Source: Seiridium cupressi
Lineage: Eukaryota > Ascomycota > Sordariomycetes > Amphisphaeriales > Sporocadaceae
Length of the DNA stretch: 64,000 nucleotides
Direction: 5' to 3'
NCBI GenBank assembly: GCA_036674765.1
Contig: JARVKI010000045.1
Location: 62,001 to 126,000, forward strand
Shown here: positions 30,510 through 42,849 of the stretch, in pieces
Layout: every line of letters begins with the position of its first letter
How positions within the stretch are numbered: position 1 is the stretch's first letter
Position numbers and translations under genes: made by a program
The notes under the pieces: model-generated
Seen by the model: only the letters and a program-made list of their open reading frames with translations
Told to the model about the DNA's origin: nothing
Database searches by the model: none

Positions 30510-31859
30510 CTAGCCAACATGTTTCATGTAGCGCCTCCATTCGGGGTCTTTCTTCAGATCAATAATGTCTTTCTCTGGTAAACAGAGCGCGATTGGAACA
30601 CTACCATCTTCAACCATGCTGATAGAGATTGAACCCGGAATTGGTGTCGACCTGGGGCGACGAAAGAATCGAGCTACGCCCAGAGCGGGCCCAAACTTCA
30701 GTGGCCAGTCGCCAGAGCCAATAATGGTTGATGTTGCGCCTAGATCAGTATTAGGATTGGTGACACCGCCGTACAGCAAGGTAGACTTGTCGGGCTCTCG
30801 TGCTACGAAGGTGGCATAACTCCGTACCGCCCACTCGTTGTTCGCAGCATTGAGCTCGCGCCGTAGCAACTGCGCGAGCTTGTGGAGAGGCGCCGAGACG
30901 AGCTCCCCGAGACGCAATCTCGCAATCGCATGGCAAACAACGTGGCCCATGTAGCTCATGGGAACACCTACGACTGGTCTCACGTCAATTGGTCGGTGAA
31001 ACTGTGATATTGTGCTACTCGTGAATTGTTTTCCACCTCGTGTGAGCCGAATCGCACTGATGCGCTGCCAGCAGAACGCACACAAGGCATCGTTTTCGGA
31101 GATAAGCTGGGACTGTGAGGACGCTTCCCTTTTCAATACAGCCACCCTTGACGCTGGAATCTTGAAAAGGCACCACGTAGGTGCAGATTCGGGGGCTTGA
31201 TACATGAACCCAGGCGGTCGACGTAGGTGACTATGCTCTTTAACTGGTTCGCTCCTTGACAACAATTTGACCACAGAGCTCCTGTCGCGGTTGGCCTGCT
31301 CAATATCAGCAGACGAGAGCCTGCCGCCGTTTAAGATTGTTGCTAGATGTAGGATAAACTGCACCGCCGCTGTGCCGTCCATGACGATGTGGTGAAAGCA
31401 CATTGTAAGGATGAGGCCGTTTTCGAGGAAGTTTGCTTGCAGCGCCACGATGGGTACCGGTGGCGACAACTTGTGGCCCTCGCTCAAACCAGGAAATGGC
31501 GAGAGCAATTTCGAGTCTAATCGCTCCATGGGTACACTCTCACGTAGAAGTTGGTCCATAGACGGGAGGAGGTCTTTGCAGTCTTTGACCCGAAGAATGA
31601 GATTTTCGGGGGCATCGGCAGGCCATGGCGCTGGTTTGAGTATGCCTGCGCTCCCTCCTTCGCGGGCAACTTGGCCGCCTAACCATGGTATCTGCGTGAC
31701 CATTTCGGCTATTGCGCCCTTGATTGCTTCAACAACGCTCGAACGAGGTGTCTCGGGTGTTAATTGGAAGCCAATAAGCAGTTGAGTATGGCCGTTCAGC
31801 GCCGGGAACTGGGACATGACATCTTGAAATAGGCTTTCTGCTCGAGGTGTGTCTGCCAT
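30510..31859 (-). CDS. BAHD/trichothecene 3-O-acetyltransferase-type acyltransferase (AzaD/CazE-like)
   Basis: This is an intronless 449-aa CoA-dependent O-acyltransferase. The catalytic HxxxD motif is HHIVMDG (His157, Asp161). The second family motif (DFGWG) is represented by a degenerate SGDWPLKFGPALG near the C-terminus. In azanigerone and chaetoviridin pathways similar enzymes esterify the bicyclic core with a chain made by the HR-PKS (AzaD, CazE; family knowledge). This gene is divergently arranged with the HR-PKS across 1.75 kb, which fits that partnership. Whether the donor is a polyketide or acetyl-CoA cannot be told from sequence. Confidence 0.88.
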   Translation of the reverse strand: MADTPRAESLFQDVMSQFPALNGHTQLLIGFQLTPETPRSSVVEAIKGAIAEMVTQIPWLGGQVAREGGSAGILKPAPWPADAPENLILRVKDCKDLLPSMDQLLRESVPMERLDSKLLSPFPGLSEGHKLSPPVPIVALQANFLENGLILTMCFHHIVMDGTAAVQFILHLATILNGGRLSSADIEQANRDRSSVVKLLSRSEPVKEHSHLRRPPGFMYQAPESAPTWCLFKIPASRVAVLKREASSQSQLISENDALCAFCWQRISAIRLTRGGKQFTSSTISQFHRPIDVRPVVGVPMSYMGHVVCHAIARLRLGELVSAPLHKLAQLLRRELNAANNEWAVRSYATFVAREPDKSTLLYGGVTNPNTDLGATSTIIGSGDWPLKFGPALGVARFFRRPRSTPIPGSISISMVEDGSVPIALCLPEKDIIDLKKDPEWRRYMKHVG

Positions 31860-33606
31860 GGTAGCTCCCTTCAGCTCGCTTGTACTTGCAATACTATCGA
31901 AGAAGCCGCTCAGTGATTTGTTTTATAGTTTGTACCAATACGTGTGGTCCAACTCAAGTCATCAAACCTCCGGGTAAATTGGGGGAAGACACAACTGCTC
32001 GTCTAAAAGTGTCATTAACCTCAACGCTATATAAGCTTAATAGGCCATGACGTCGGTGATGAGTGGATATGAGGCTCCGCTCCTTCTACCAGCGGTCATG
32101 AAGTTTGATACGTCTAGTGCGTGATTTATAGTCCCGCGATACGACGTGCTCAGACTAACATGAGTGATTACGCAGATAGCCCAGCGAAATCGAAGATAAG
32201 CCAGATATCACGCTGACATCATTCATGATGTCATTGTCTCTCCATCGGGATCCAGGGTATCTCATGTCGCCTATTGGCTGTGTTGTTGAATGCCGTCTTC
32301 GACCTATACGTTGGTTGCGGGTCCCGGAGTTACTACACATCGAAAAGAGGACGAGGAAGTTTATCCGCCACTAGGCCCGAATGATGACTTTGGAGAAATT
32401 CGTGTTATTTACTAAGTCTAGACGATGTCCATCCATTTCACCACGGTGGTTACCTGATCTAACAGGAATCGTAGCTCAAACAGTTGTCTCGGTGATGAGG
32501 ACTGGTTGATGGACAGAGTTTCGAAAATCCCAAATGTAAAAGGCATCTCGACCTGACGCCTGAGAATCATACACGGATTGCTATCATTATAACCATATAC
32601 TGAATACTCGCTTCGCTGTGTGTTAGTGGTATGCCATTTGCTGCATCAGAAAACGAGGCATGACTTTTAGTCCATTTACCATACACGATAGCCACAACTG
32701 ACACTATCTCGGGTTGAGAGGAAAATAATGAGGGGGTTGATGAAGCACCATCTACGTTTGATGATCTGGGGTTAGGGGCTTAAAATACGCTAATTGAAGA
32801 TACGAATGTTTCCGCTACAAAGATCAATCGCGTTTAATTCGATAGAGAGTACCAATATGAATGATATTTTAGTCTATTCGATTGTTTGGAACAGAAAACT
32901 CGGAGAGCTGTGGCTTTAGCGACACATTGCTGCAGATGCGCAAGATACTCCCACTTCAGCGAACAGGAAGCGGGAAGGCGAGACGATGGAATCGATAAAC
33001 TATACAAGTCTTATCTAGTTGCTGATTCTGATTTTGGTACATACTACTGTCACCAAGTTCGAGTGCCCGGATCACCAGTATGTCCACGTTCGTTGTCGGC
33101 CAGCCGCTTGCTGTCCTTCACCGCACTAGACCAACTCACTTTGGAAACCGAACCTTGTCATATAGGATACTCGGTGCAAGCTGGTGTATAAATTAATTTA
33201 TCGTTGATTCATCGCTGCAATTAGCATTAGGCCAACGGAGTTTATTCTGCCAGGTTCTCCCTAGTCGGATGAAGCGGGGCATTTCACTCCCGATAGATAT
33301 CCCACAAAAGTCCGGCTGCTATTGTGAGCCAATTTGCATTACCGAATCACCCGCTCTTTGTTTCCGAGCTGAGACGATGCAATCAAAGAAGCGTCTCACA
33401 CAGTATAGGGACTCTGAACCGTCGAGGCATTATTTGACTGGAAGCCTGCCAACATACATCTATCTTGCTCCGATCTCCCACGCCTTTGCAGAGGGCGGTT
33501 GCATTTGTTACTACCTCATATAATTACTTCAGGCATAACCGACGAAAGGAAGAAACGGGTGCGCGTTGTCGGGTGCTGTCCGGTGCCCACGTAACCTCCA
33601 CACATC
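31860..33606. promoter_or_regulatory. Divergent promoter region between acyltransferase and HR-PKS
   Basis: This is a 1.75-kb head-to-head region. No gene is recognised; open frames up to 101 codons (32886-33191) have no family features. A CGG-N7-CCG inverted pair lies at 33570-33582, about 25 bp before the HR-PKS start, comparable in position to the pair before the NR-PKS but with a different spacing. Confidence 0.4.
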
Positions 33607-36600
33607 ATGGACAATCTTCAGAGTGACTTCGCCACTGAGCCGATCGCTATCATTGGCTTGAGCTGCAAGTTTGCTGGTGACGCAAGAAGTCCCGAGGACT
33701 TTTGGAGGTTATTGGCCGAAGGACGGGATGCATGGACCGAGATCCCAAGTTCTCGATTCAATTGGAAGGGGGTATATCATCCGAGTCCCGAGAAGTCTGG
33801 AGCTGTACGTAATAGTTCTGTGTCTATGTTAACAAAATGTGTCTAACGTGCAAAGATGAACGTGAAGGGTGGTTACTTCCTAGAAGAGGACATCGGTCTA
33901 TTTGACACGACATTCTTCGGGTTTTCAACCGAGACGGCGGCGGTGAGTTCATTCCGAATAGTGTGAAGGCCTCGAGGAAGAGGACTGAACCCGAAAATTC
34001 ACAGACACTAGATCCTCAATTCCGGCTAGAGTTGGAGTCAGTCTATGAAGCTCTTGAAAATGGTTTGTAGTCAGAAAGAATCCCTCCTAGCAGTATTGTG
34101 GCATGCGCTGACGCATCTCGTACCATACCAGCCGGTCTGCCTTTGACAAAGCTTGCAGGAAGCAACACATCTGTATTTGCCGGGGCTTTCAATCACGACT
34201 ATCGGGAAGGCATGGTTAGGGATGAGGACAATATCCCAAGGCTCATGATCACTGGAACTGGTGCCGCCATGGCATCCAACAGGATTTCACACTTTTTTGA
34301 CCTTCGCGGAGCGAGTATGACAATCGATACCGGGTGCTCAACTAGCATGGTCGCACTACACCAGAGCGTACAAAGCCTCCGGGGGTCGGAATCTGAAATG
34401 GCAATTGTGACGTGCTCCAACATAATGCTGAATCCAGACATGTTCAAGGCTCTGGGATCCATCAGGTAGGCGGTCTTACCACTATTTGCACCAAGACCGA
34501 GTCACTTACTTTCAATAGAGTGCTGTCCCCAGACGGGAAAAGCTATTCCTTTGACTCCCGGGCAAATGGCTATGGCCGCGGCGAGGGTACTGCAACAGTC
34601 GTGCTCAAGCGTTTGCGGGATGCAGTCACGCAGGGTGACCCTATTCGAGCTATCATTCGTGAAACGGCAATTAACCAGGACGGCAAGACTGAGACAATAA
34701 CAACCCCTAGCATGAGCGCACAGGTTGACTTGATGCGAGAATGCTACCGCAAAGCGGGGCTTGATCCATCGGATACGCAGTATTTCGAAGCTCACGGTAC
34801 GGGTACGCCGACTGGTGACCCTATCGAGATGCAAGCTGTGGCGTCTGTTTTCAATGCGAGACAATCTTCCGATAACCCAATACTGATGGGGGGTGTGAAA
34901 TCTAATATCGGTCACACTGAACCAGTAAGCGGGCTGGCCAGCCTAATCAAAACGGTCTTGTCGTTGGAAAGGGGGCTGGTCCCGCCAGCTATAAACTTCG
35001 AGAGCCCCAACCCAAAGATACGGTTGGATGAGTGGCACATCCAAATTCCTAGGAACCTAACAGTGTGGCCTAGTGTTGCACATGGAGTCCGGCGTGCATC
35101 CATCAACAATTTCGGGTACGGCGGCACAAATGTTCATGTCATTGTCGAGGCCAAGGACTCCTGGATGACGAGATTCAATCCCCAAAGCCGGATCTCTAAT
35201 GGTATTCAAAACGGTAACCTGAATGGCAATCATCGAAGCGCACCTGGAGGCCAAGTTTTTCAGGTCAATGGAGACGCCAATACAACATCAAATGGTACTA
35301 TATCTCACACCAGACCATGGCGGAACAAGACCAAGGTTTTTGTTCTCAGCGCCAAAGATGAGCAGACTTGCCGCCAGATGGTTTCAACCCTGAAAAGCTA
35401 TCTGCAGCAAAATCATCCAGTCGATATCGAGAACTACCTTCAGAGCCTAGCGTACACTCTGGGTGAGCGTCGCACATTATTTCCCTGGGTTGCCGCCGGT
35501 TCTGTCTCTTACGTGAAGGGTATCGAGGAATTTGTGAAGAATCTTGGCTCGCTCGAGCTCAAAGCTACCAAAATAACGCGCTCGCCTCGAATAGGTATGG
35601 TGTTCACAGGTCAAGGGGCACAGTGGCATGCTATGGGACGAGAGCTCATGATTGCTTACCCTACGTTCAAGCAATCGTTGGTCGAGGCCGATGGATACCT
35701 GCGAGAATTGGGTACTCAGTGGAGTCTTCTCGATGAGTTGTCTCATGATGAAGAATCGAGTAGAGTGAACCACACGGGGCTGAGTATCCCGATATGCGTG
35801 GCGCTCCAGATCTCTCTCGTCCGCCTCCTTCGCGACTGGGGCATTACACCAAAAGCGGTCACAAGCCATTCAAGTGGAGAAATTGCAGCTGCTTTCACGG
35901 TCGGTGCAATCTCATACCAAGGTGCCATGGCCATAGCGTACTATCGCAGTGTACTCGCTGCTGACGATAGTCTCCGTGGCTCTCTGAGGGGTGGTATGAT
36001 CGCTCTCGGTATAGGTGAGGAAGAGGCCCGGGCCCATTTGGAGACCTTGAAATCACGCAGTGTGGCAGTAGTCGCATGCGTAAATAGCCAGTCAAGTGTT
36101 ACGGTTGCTGGCGATATCGACGCGATAGAAGAGCTTGAGACCAACGCCAAGGAAGATGGCGTATTTGCTCGCAGATTGAAGGTCGACACGGCTTACCATT
36201 CACATCACATGGAGCCGATTGCCGGTCCATATCTCAAGGCATTAAGCAACATCAATTTGCGCGGTAACGTTCCCACGGGCTCAAGTCCAATCACTTTCTC
36301 ATCACCTGTCACTGGAGGACGTATTGACAATTTGGCGGAACTCGGTGGTCCAGAGCATTGGGTCGCAAGTCTGCTTCGACCTGTACAATTCTTAGACGCT
36401 TTTTCTGGCATGGTCCAAAACGCTGCAGATCCTGCAGGATTACATGTGGACGTGGTCATCGAGGTAGGCCCCCACTCTGCCCTCAGAGGACCCATCAGGC
36501 AGATTCTAGAGCTTCCTGAGTTTGATGGCGTCAAACTTCCATATTACAGCTGCCTCGAACGGAAAATTGATGCTAGGGATAGCATGCAGGCCCTCGCTGC

Positions 36601-39600
36601 TTCACTATTTAGTGAGGGCCAATCGCTCAATCTGGAAGCTTTGAACTTTCCTTACGGAAAGGATAGCAATATCATTCGAGTGTTGACCGACCTGCCATCT
36701 TATCCTTGGAACCACAAGGTGCGTCACTGGTCAGAGCCTCGTTTTAACCGAGCACTACGGGAGAGAGCCGATATGCCACATGACTTACTTGGGTCACTTA
36801 TTCTTGGCGCGAATCCAGAAGCACCGTCGTGGCGACACATCATTCGTACTTCCGACGCACCCTGGCTTCGCGACCATGTTGTCCAAAACAGTATTCTCTT
36901 TCCAGCTGCAGGGTTCATGTCCCTTGCAATCGAGGCCATCGCTCACGCTCCTCACACGACAACCAGCCACGTTCAAAGCGCCTCAACACAGATCGCTGGG
37001 ATTCGTCTGCAAGATGTTGATGTCATGCAGGCCCTGGTTGTACCAGATGATGCAGCGGGTATTGAAATCCAAATCCAGCTTCGCTCTGCAGACGAGAAGA
37101 TCATTGGCCTGAAAGACTGGAAGCATTTCGACATTTATTCTGTGACAGCCGACAATCAATGGACACAACATGCGAAAGGCAAAATTTCAGTAGAGTTTGA
37201 GGATCCTTCAGCAGTGCCAACACTGCGGGACATCGATGAGTGGAGCATCACGGGTCCTACGAGACGGATCGACCCTGACGCGGTATTCGCCACTCTGGGG
37301 TCCGTAGGTATTAAGCATGGACCAGTGTTTCGCAACATCAAAAGCATCATTCAAGCTAGCACACAGCGACAATCTCAAAGCGTCTTCACTGTGGCCGATA
37401 CGGGAAGCACTTCGGACGCGCCCTGCCATCCATTGGTTCACCCCACAACTCTCGACTCAGTCATCCAGGCCGCTTATACCGCCTTGCCTGAAATAGTATC
37501 TAGGCAGAAAGTCGCTCGCGTACCTCGCGCTGTCAAGAGTTTGTGGGTTTCCAGCAACATTAGCTCTCAGCACGGACACACATTCAGGGCGCATTCGGTG
37601 GTGAATGCGGCCGAAAGCGAGCATTTTCAGGCCGATATCACGGTGTTCAACGACGCAGTGGGTAATCACACGACCGCCGAACCGCTTCTAGAGGTCTCTG
37701 GGCTCACATGCCAGTCATTGGGACATGTGATGCCATTAGAACAAACAAAGCCGTGGGAGAAATGTCTCGCTAACAAGGTCGAATGGGCGACTGACCTGAC
37801 CCTCATGTCACCTGCCAAACTTGGGTCTTTAGCAAAGGATCTGGGCTACGACGTTGACCCAAAAGAAATTGGCCCAATCGATCTTCGCCCGGTCTGCATA
37901 TATTTCATACAAGACGCTCTGGCTGCGCTCTCGCAGGAAGACGTGGACAGGCTGGAGCCCCACCACGTCAAATATCACAAGTGGATGGGGGAACAGCTGG
38001 AACTCGCGGCCTCTTCCTCTTTAGGTCCTGATAGTAGGGCCTGGCTCTACCACAGTCGCTCCGAGCGACAGCGACGGATAAAAGCGGTGGCGGGAGCCAA
38101 TGTCACTGGCGAAATGATTTGCCACCTCGGGCCACATATAGGGTCCATGGTCCGCCGCGAAAAGTCCCCTCTTGAGCTGATGATGCACGATAAGCTCTTG
38201 TATCGTTATTACGAGGATGGACCCAAACTAAAGCGCTGCTACGTGCAAGCCGGCTCGCTATTGCAGCAGATAGTACACAAAAACCCACGCGCACGCATAT
38301 TGGAGATCGGTGCCGGTACTGGAAGTGTCACTCGATACGCCCTCAAAGCACTGGGAACTGCTGACTCGGGAGGTCCTCTGGCAGCCTCCTATCACTACAC
38401 TGATGTCTCCAAGGGGTTTTTCGACACTGCCCGAGAGGAGTTTGCCTCTTGGGCCGAGATACTAAGTTTCGAAAAACTCGACATCGAACAAGACCCGCTC
38501 GTCCAGGGATTTGAACCAGAGAGTTTCGATGTTGTGATTGCCTGTGAAGTTTTGCATGCCACGAGATCAATGCACAACACCATGACCAACGTACGAAGCT
38601 TGATGAAGCCAGGAGGGACTCTACTGCTCATCGAAACGACCCAGGACCAAGTTGATCTACATTTTGTCTTTGGCCTGCTTCCCGGTTGGTGGCTCAGCGA
38701 GGAACCCGAGAGGGCGTCAGGGCCTACTGTCACTTTGCCACTCTGGGAACGGTATCTGAAAGAGACTGGTTTCACTGGGGTAGACCTCAGCATTCCGGAT
38801 TGTGAAAGCGATGACTCGCACTCTTTCCGGACCATCATGTCTAGAGCATCGCCCAGTAGCCCCTCTACGTTGGCGCCAGAAGAGCTGATCATCGTAACGA
38901 CCGGCGAAGCGCCACTGCCAACGGCTTGGCAAGAAGCCCTGCGAAAACGATTCAACGCAGATGAAACCCAGCTCGTTATACACAAACTGGGAACAGCGGC
39001 TCCAGAGACATATAACGGCAAGCTATGTGTATTTATTGGTGAAGTGGAACAGCCTGTTTTACACGAAATCGATGCTGAGACATTTAAGAATGTCAAGGCC
39101 CTGTGTACAGCCTGTAAATGTCTCCTGTGGGTCACTCGGGGTGGATCAGTTGGGTGCGAGCAGCCGGAGTTGGCGCTGGCGACTGGGTTCCTTCGATCAT
39201 TACGCAACGAATACGTGGGCCGCCGGTTCGTACAACTCGATCTCGACCCAAGCACCCCAGCTTGGTCAGACAGAAGTATTTCAGCGATTTCTGACGTACT
39301 GCTGGCCTGCTTTGTCAGTAGCTCTCATGTTACGTATCTCACCGATTTACCACCAGATGAGAACGAGTATGCTGAGAGAGATGGCACCATACTACTTCCG
39401 AGATACTACGCAGATGTCGTGCGAAATGATTTTATTGCGGCTGATAAGTCTGACACGTTTGACCCAACCAAAGCCCAAATGGAACCTCTCCAGCAACCAC
39501 ACAGGTATCTCGCGATTCAGGTGGGAGTTCGTGGCTTGCTAGACACACTCGCGTTTGGGGATGATCCTCGGGTCGACTTGCACAGTGACATCCTGCCGCC

Positions 39601-41726
39601 TGATTATGTAGAAATTGAGCCGCGGGCATACGGCCTCAACTTCCGCGATGTCATGGTAGCTCTAGGGCAGATTGATGATGACACCATGGGAATTGAATGT
39701 GCCGGAATCATCGCCCGTGTCGGAGACGAAGCGGGCCTTAATGGACACAAAGTCGGCGACCACGTGTGCTGCATCCTGCGAGGCACCTTTGGAAGCCGGG
39801 CTCGAATCGAATGGTGGAATGTGGTCCCCATACCAGCCCGCTTGACCTTTGAGCAGGCTGCGTCTCTGCCGATGATCTTTGGCACTGCCTACTACAGTCT
39901 GGTGGAGTTAGCTAGACTTGAGGCGGGTCAGTCTGTGCTAATACACGCCGCGGCCGGCGGCGTGGGACAGGCAGCCATAATGATTGCCATGAACATTGGG
40001 GCTGAGATATTCGCCACCGTCAGCTCACCTCAGAAGCGGGGGCTCCTGATAGAGAAATATGGAATTCCTGAGGATCACATCTTTAACAGTCGCAACGACT
40101 CATTCGTTTCAGCCTTGAAACAGGCGACCAGTAGCCGTGGCGTGGATGTGGTACTCAACTCACTAGCTGGGCCTCTCTTACAACAAAGTTTCGATGCGCT
40201 CTCACCTTTTGGTCACTTCATCGAGCTCGGGAGACGAGATTTCGAGTTGAACAGTGCGCTGGGGATGAAAAATTTCATTGGGCATGTGTCATTCTCATCA
40301 GTTGATATGCTGGCCCTGTCGCGTCATAAAGGGTATATTGTGCACCGCGTATTGAGGGAGATTATGCGACAATTCGAGGACAATCTCCTCAGTCCCGTAG
40401 AATCGGTGACAGTCTACCCGATTGGTGAGATATCGAAAGCCTTTCGTATGTTGCAGTCAGGAAATCACACAGGCAAGGTTGTGCTGTCGACTGGTGAGGG
40501 GGCGATGGTTCCCACTTTGCCTCCCGTGAAGAGTGCCAGCTTTTCACCAGAGGCCTCTTACTTGATGGTTGGCGGCCTTGGTGGGATTGGGCGCAGCATT
40601 GCAGCCTGGTTCGCGAGCCGTGGTGCAAAAAACTTGATCGTTCTGTCACGTAACGCAGGCTCATCGCTGCAGACCGAAGAGTTCGTTGCTGAGCTACAAG
40701 AGCTGAATTGTCGAGTTCATGCTGTTGACTGCGACGTTGCAAACGAGAAAGACCTTTCAAAGGCACTGACAGATTCTGCGAACCTTGGGCTGCCACCTGT
40801 CCGGGGCGTCATTCAAGCTGCAATGGTCCTTAAGGTCGGTCCCTCCATGAATCCCATCAAAGCAAGGTCAGGATACACTCCACTAACACAATTTTCTCCA
40901 GGATTCTATCATTGAGCAAATGACACTAAACGATTTCCAAGCTGCAATCCGTCCCAAAGTTAATGCAACTTGGAATTTGCACAAACAATTCGAGAAAGTG
41001 GACTTTTTCGTCATGCTATCATCCATCAATGGCATCGTCGGCTATGCAAGTCAGTCGAACTACTCTGCCGGCGGATCCTACCAAGATGCGCTAGCCAGGT
41101 GGCGGGTGGCGAGAGGGTATCCCGCAGTATCTCTCGATCTGAGTGCCATTGAATCGGTTGGATATGTTGCTGAAACTGAAGGGGTGGCAGAGCGTATGCG
41201 CAGGGCCGGTCACCTGCTACTGAACGAGGACCAGTTGATTGGAGTGATTGAAAGTGCCATCTTGGAACCATATCAGCCTCAGGTCGTTGTTGGTCTCAAC
41301 GCCGGTCCAGGGCCGCAATGGGATCGCGAGGGCGAGTCCCAACTTGGACGTGATGCGCGTTTCACTGCGCTGCGTCACCACACCACCAAGCACCATCTTA
41401 CAGGACCTGCGTCGAACAAAAAGCAAAACTCGCTCGGGAACAGACTTTCCAATGTTACGTCACCCGAAGAAGCCCAACAACTCATCTGCGATGCAATTTC
41501 ACAGAAGCTGAGTGACATTTTCATGCTCTCTGTCGACGACATCGACCCGAGCCTTCACCCATCGCGTTTTGGAGTCGACTCATTGGTCGCTGTCGAGCTC
41601 CGGAACATGCTAGCGCAGGAAGCTGCCGCAGAGATATCTATCTTTGGTATCCTCCAGAGCCCATCTCTGACGGCTCTCGCGGCTGAAGTGGCGTCCAAGA
41701 GCCGTTACGTCAGTTCGGATGTTTGA
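33607..41726 (+). CDS. Highly reducing polyketide synthase, KS-AT-DH-CMeT-ER-KR-ACP
   Basis: This is a 2,605-aa iterative PKS from six exons: 33607-33804, 33856-33942, 34005-34062, 34132-34465, 34519-40834 and 40902-41726. Active-site residues: KS Cys183 (DTGCSTS), His318 (EAHGTG) and His358 (NIGHTE); AT Ser677 (SHSSGE, the first Gly of the usual GHS replaced by Ser); DH His1012 and Asp1205; CMeT LEIGAGTG near 1488; ER nucleotide motif AAAGGVGQA near 2039; KR GGLGGIG near 2244 with Tyr2385 (SQSNYSAG); ACP Ser2558 (GVDSLVA). All seven domains look functional, so a methyl-branched, largely saturated acyl chain is expected. There is no release domain, so the chain must be handed to the NR-PKS SAT or to the acyltransferase, as for CazF and AzaB (family knowledge). 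The four small 5' exons follow the intron pattern common in HR-PKS KS regions. Confidence 0.95.
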
Positions 41727-42849
41727 GTCTCAATATAACGTTACCAGTCTGTTCCGAATCCCAATTTCATCATTATGTGGATTCATAATTGGGGCAGACC
41801 TACTATTAGGTTATGGAAGATTGAATTAGCAATGGGCTCTAAATGGATTGTGATAGGGAGGGCGGAATTATGTAACAGTTTTGGTAGAATTCTGTCTTTT
41901 GCTTCAGTTACGTGATCTTACTTAACTTGCTCAACAGCACACCTAGATCCCATACTTGAGCGCCGTCCAAAGGTTTAAGTTGCATGCAAATCAATTGATA
42001 ACGAGACACGCAGAGTGGCCAGATAAAAATGACTATTGCGACACCACCACTTTCGAAACACAAAGGAATTTTGCTACTCCATCATCGCGGGCGCAGATGG
42101 ATGTCAGGCGACACGGGTGATAATCTTTAGATATACGTCAAGCACTTTACCCTGTGTTGAGGTCTAAAACATGACATTGTAGTCCTCGAATCGTGTGAAG
42201 CGATTTCCTTTCGATGCTATTGTGGCCGTTTCAAGCTCATTTTACCAATATTTCCATGTCGGTATCAATCCAGGTCCATCAAGCGAAGCCCCATATATTC
42301 CATGTTACTCGCGAGGTTTCGCTGTCAGATTTACCTGGTCTATCCAGGACCAATGGCAGACGCTGCAAAGGAATGGTGTCCAGTACTGTCCTATGAAGCT
42401 CTACCGGGGGAGTTTTAAAAGTCCGAAAGTGTTAGTGCGGTCGATGTAGTACGCGTGAATTATAGCTCAATCGAACTCCGCTTCATAGATCTAAAATTGC
42501 GTTCCCTCAGTATTTCCGCTCATTTTACGTCGTATAATTTCGAAAAGGATTTTGATGGAGTTATGCCTCGAGGCCTTTTTCATACTACTTACCGCACTTT
42601 CCAAACAGGATGGAGGTCGGGTTCGTGAAAGACGATTTCTTATTGTTGTATCTATGCTATTCAGAATTACCTTTGTCCTCTGGTAGTGCCTCCTCTCGGT
42701 GCATTGAGAGTTATAGACACTACAACTAGATACCTTGAGCTGTCAACATCCAACAATCTATCGTTCAGAGGCTATTTGTATTCCTCATATACTTATCAAG
42801 ATTTCACTTCATTTGCGCCCAAAATTCCACGAGCAGATGTTCAGTCGGT
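41727..42849. other. Intergenic region downstream of the HR-PKS
   Basis: This 1.1-kb gap has plus-strand frames open at 42195-42449 and about 42420-42625. They encode no motif I recognise. It holds the HR-PKS terminator and the promoter of the next oxidoreductase. Confidence 0.45.

Noticed and set aside
32886..33523. Plus-strand open frames of 101 and 84 codons before the HR-PKS
   Set aside because: No motifs and no plausible splice extension into the HR-PKS; treated as promoter sequence.
41727..42849. Plus-strand open stretches after the HR-PKS as a possible extra tailoring gene
   Set aside because: No motif found in any frame and no consistent splice chain.
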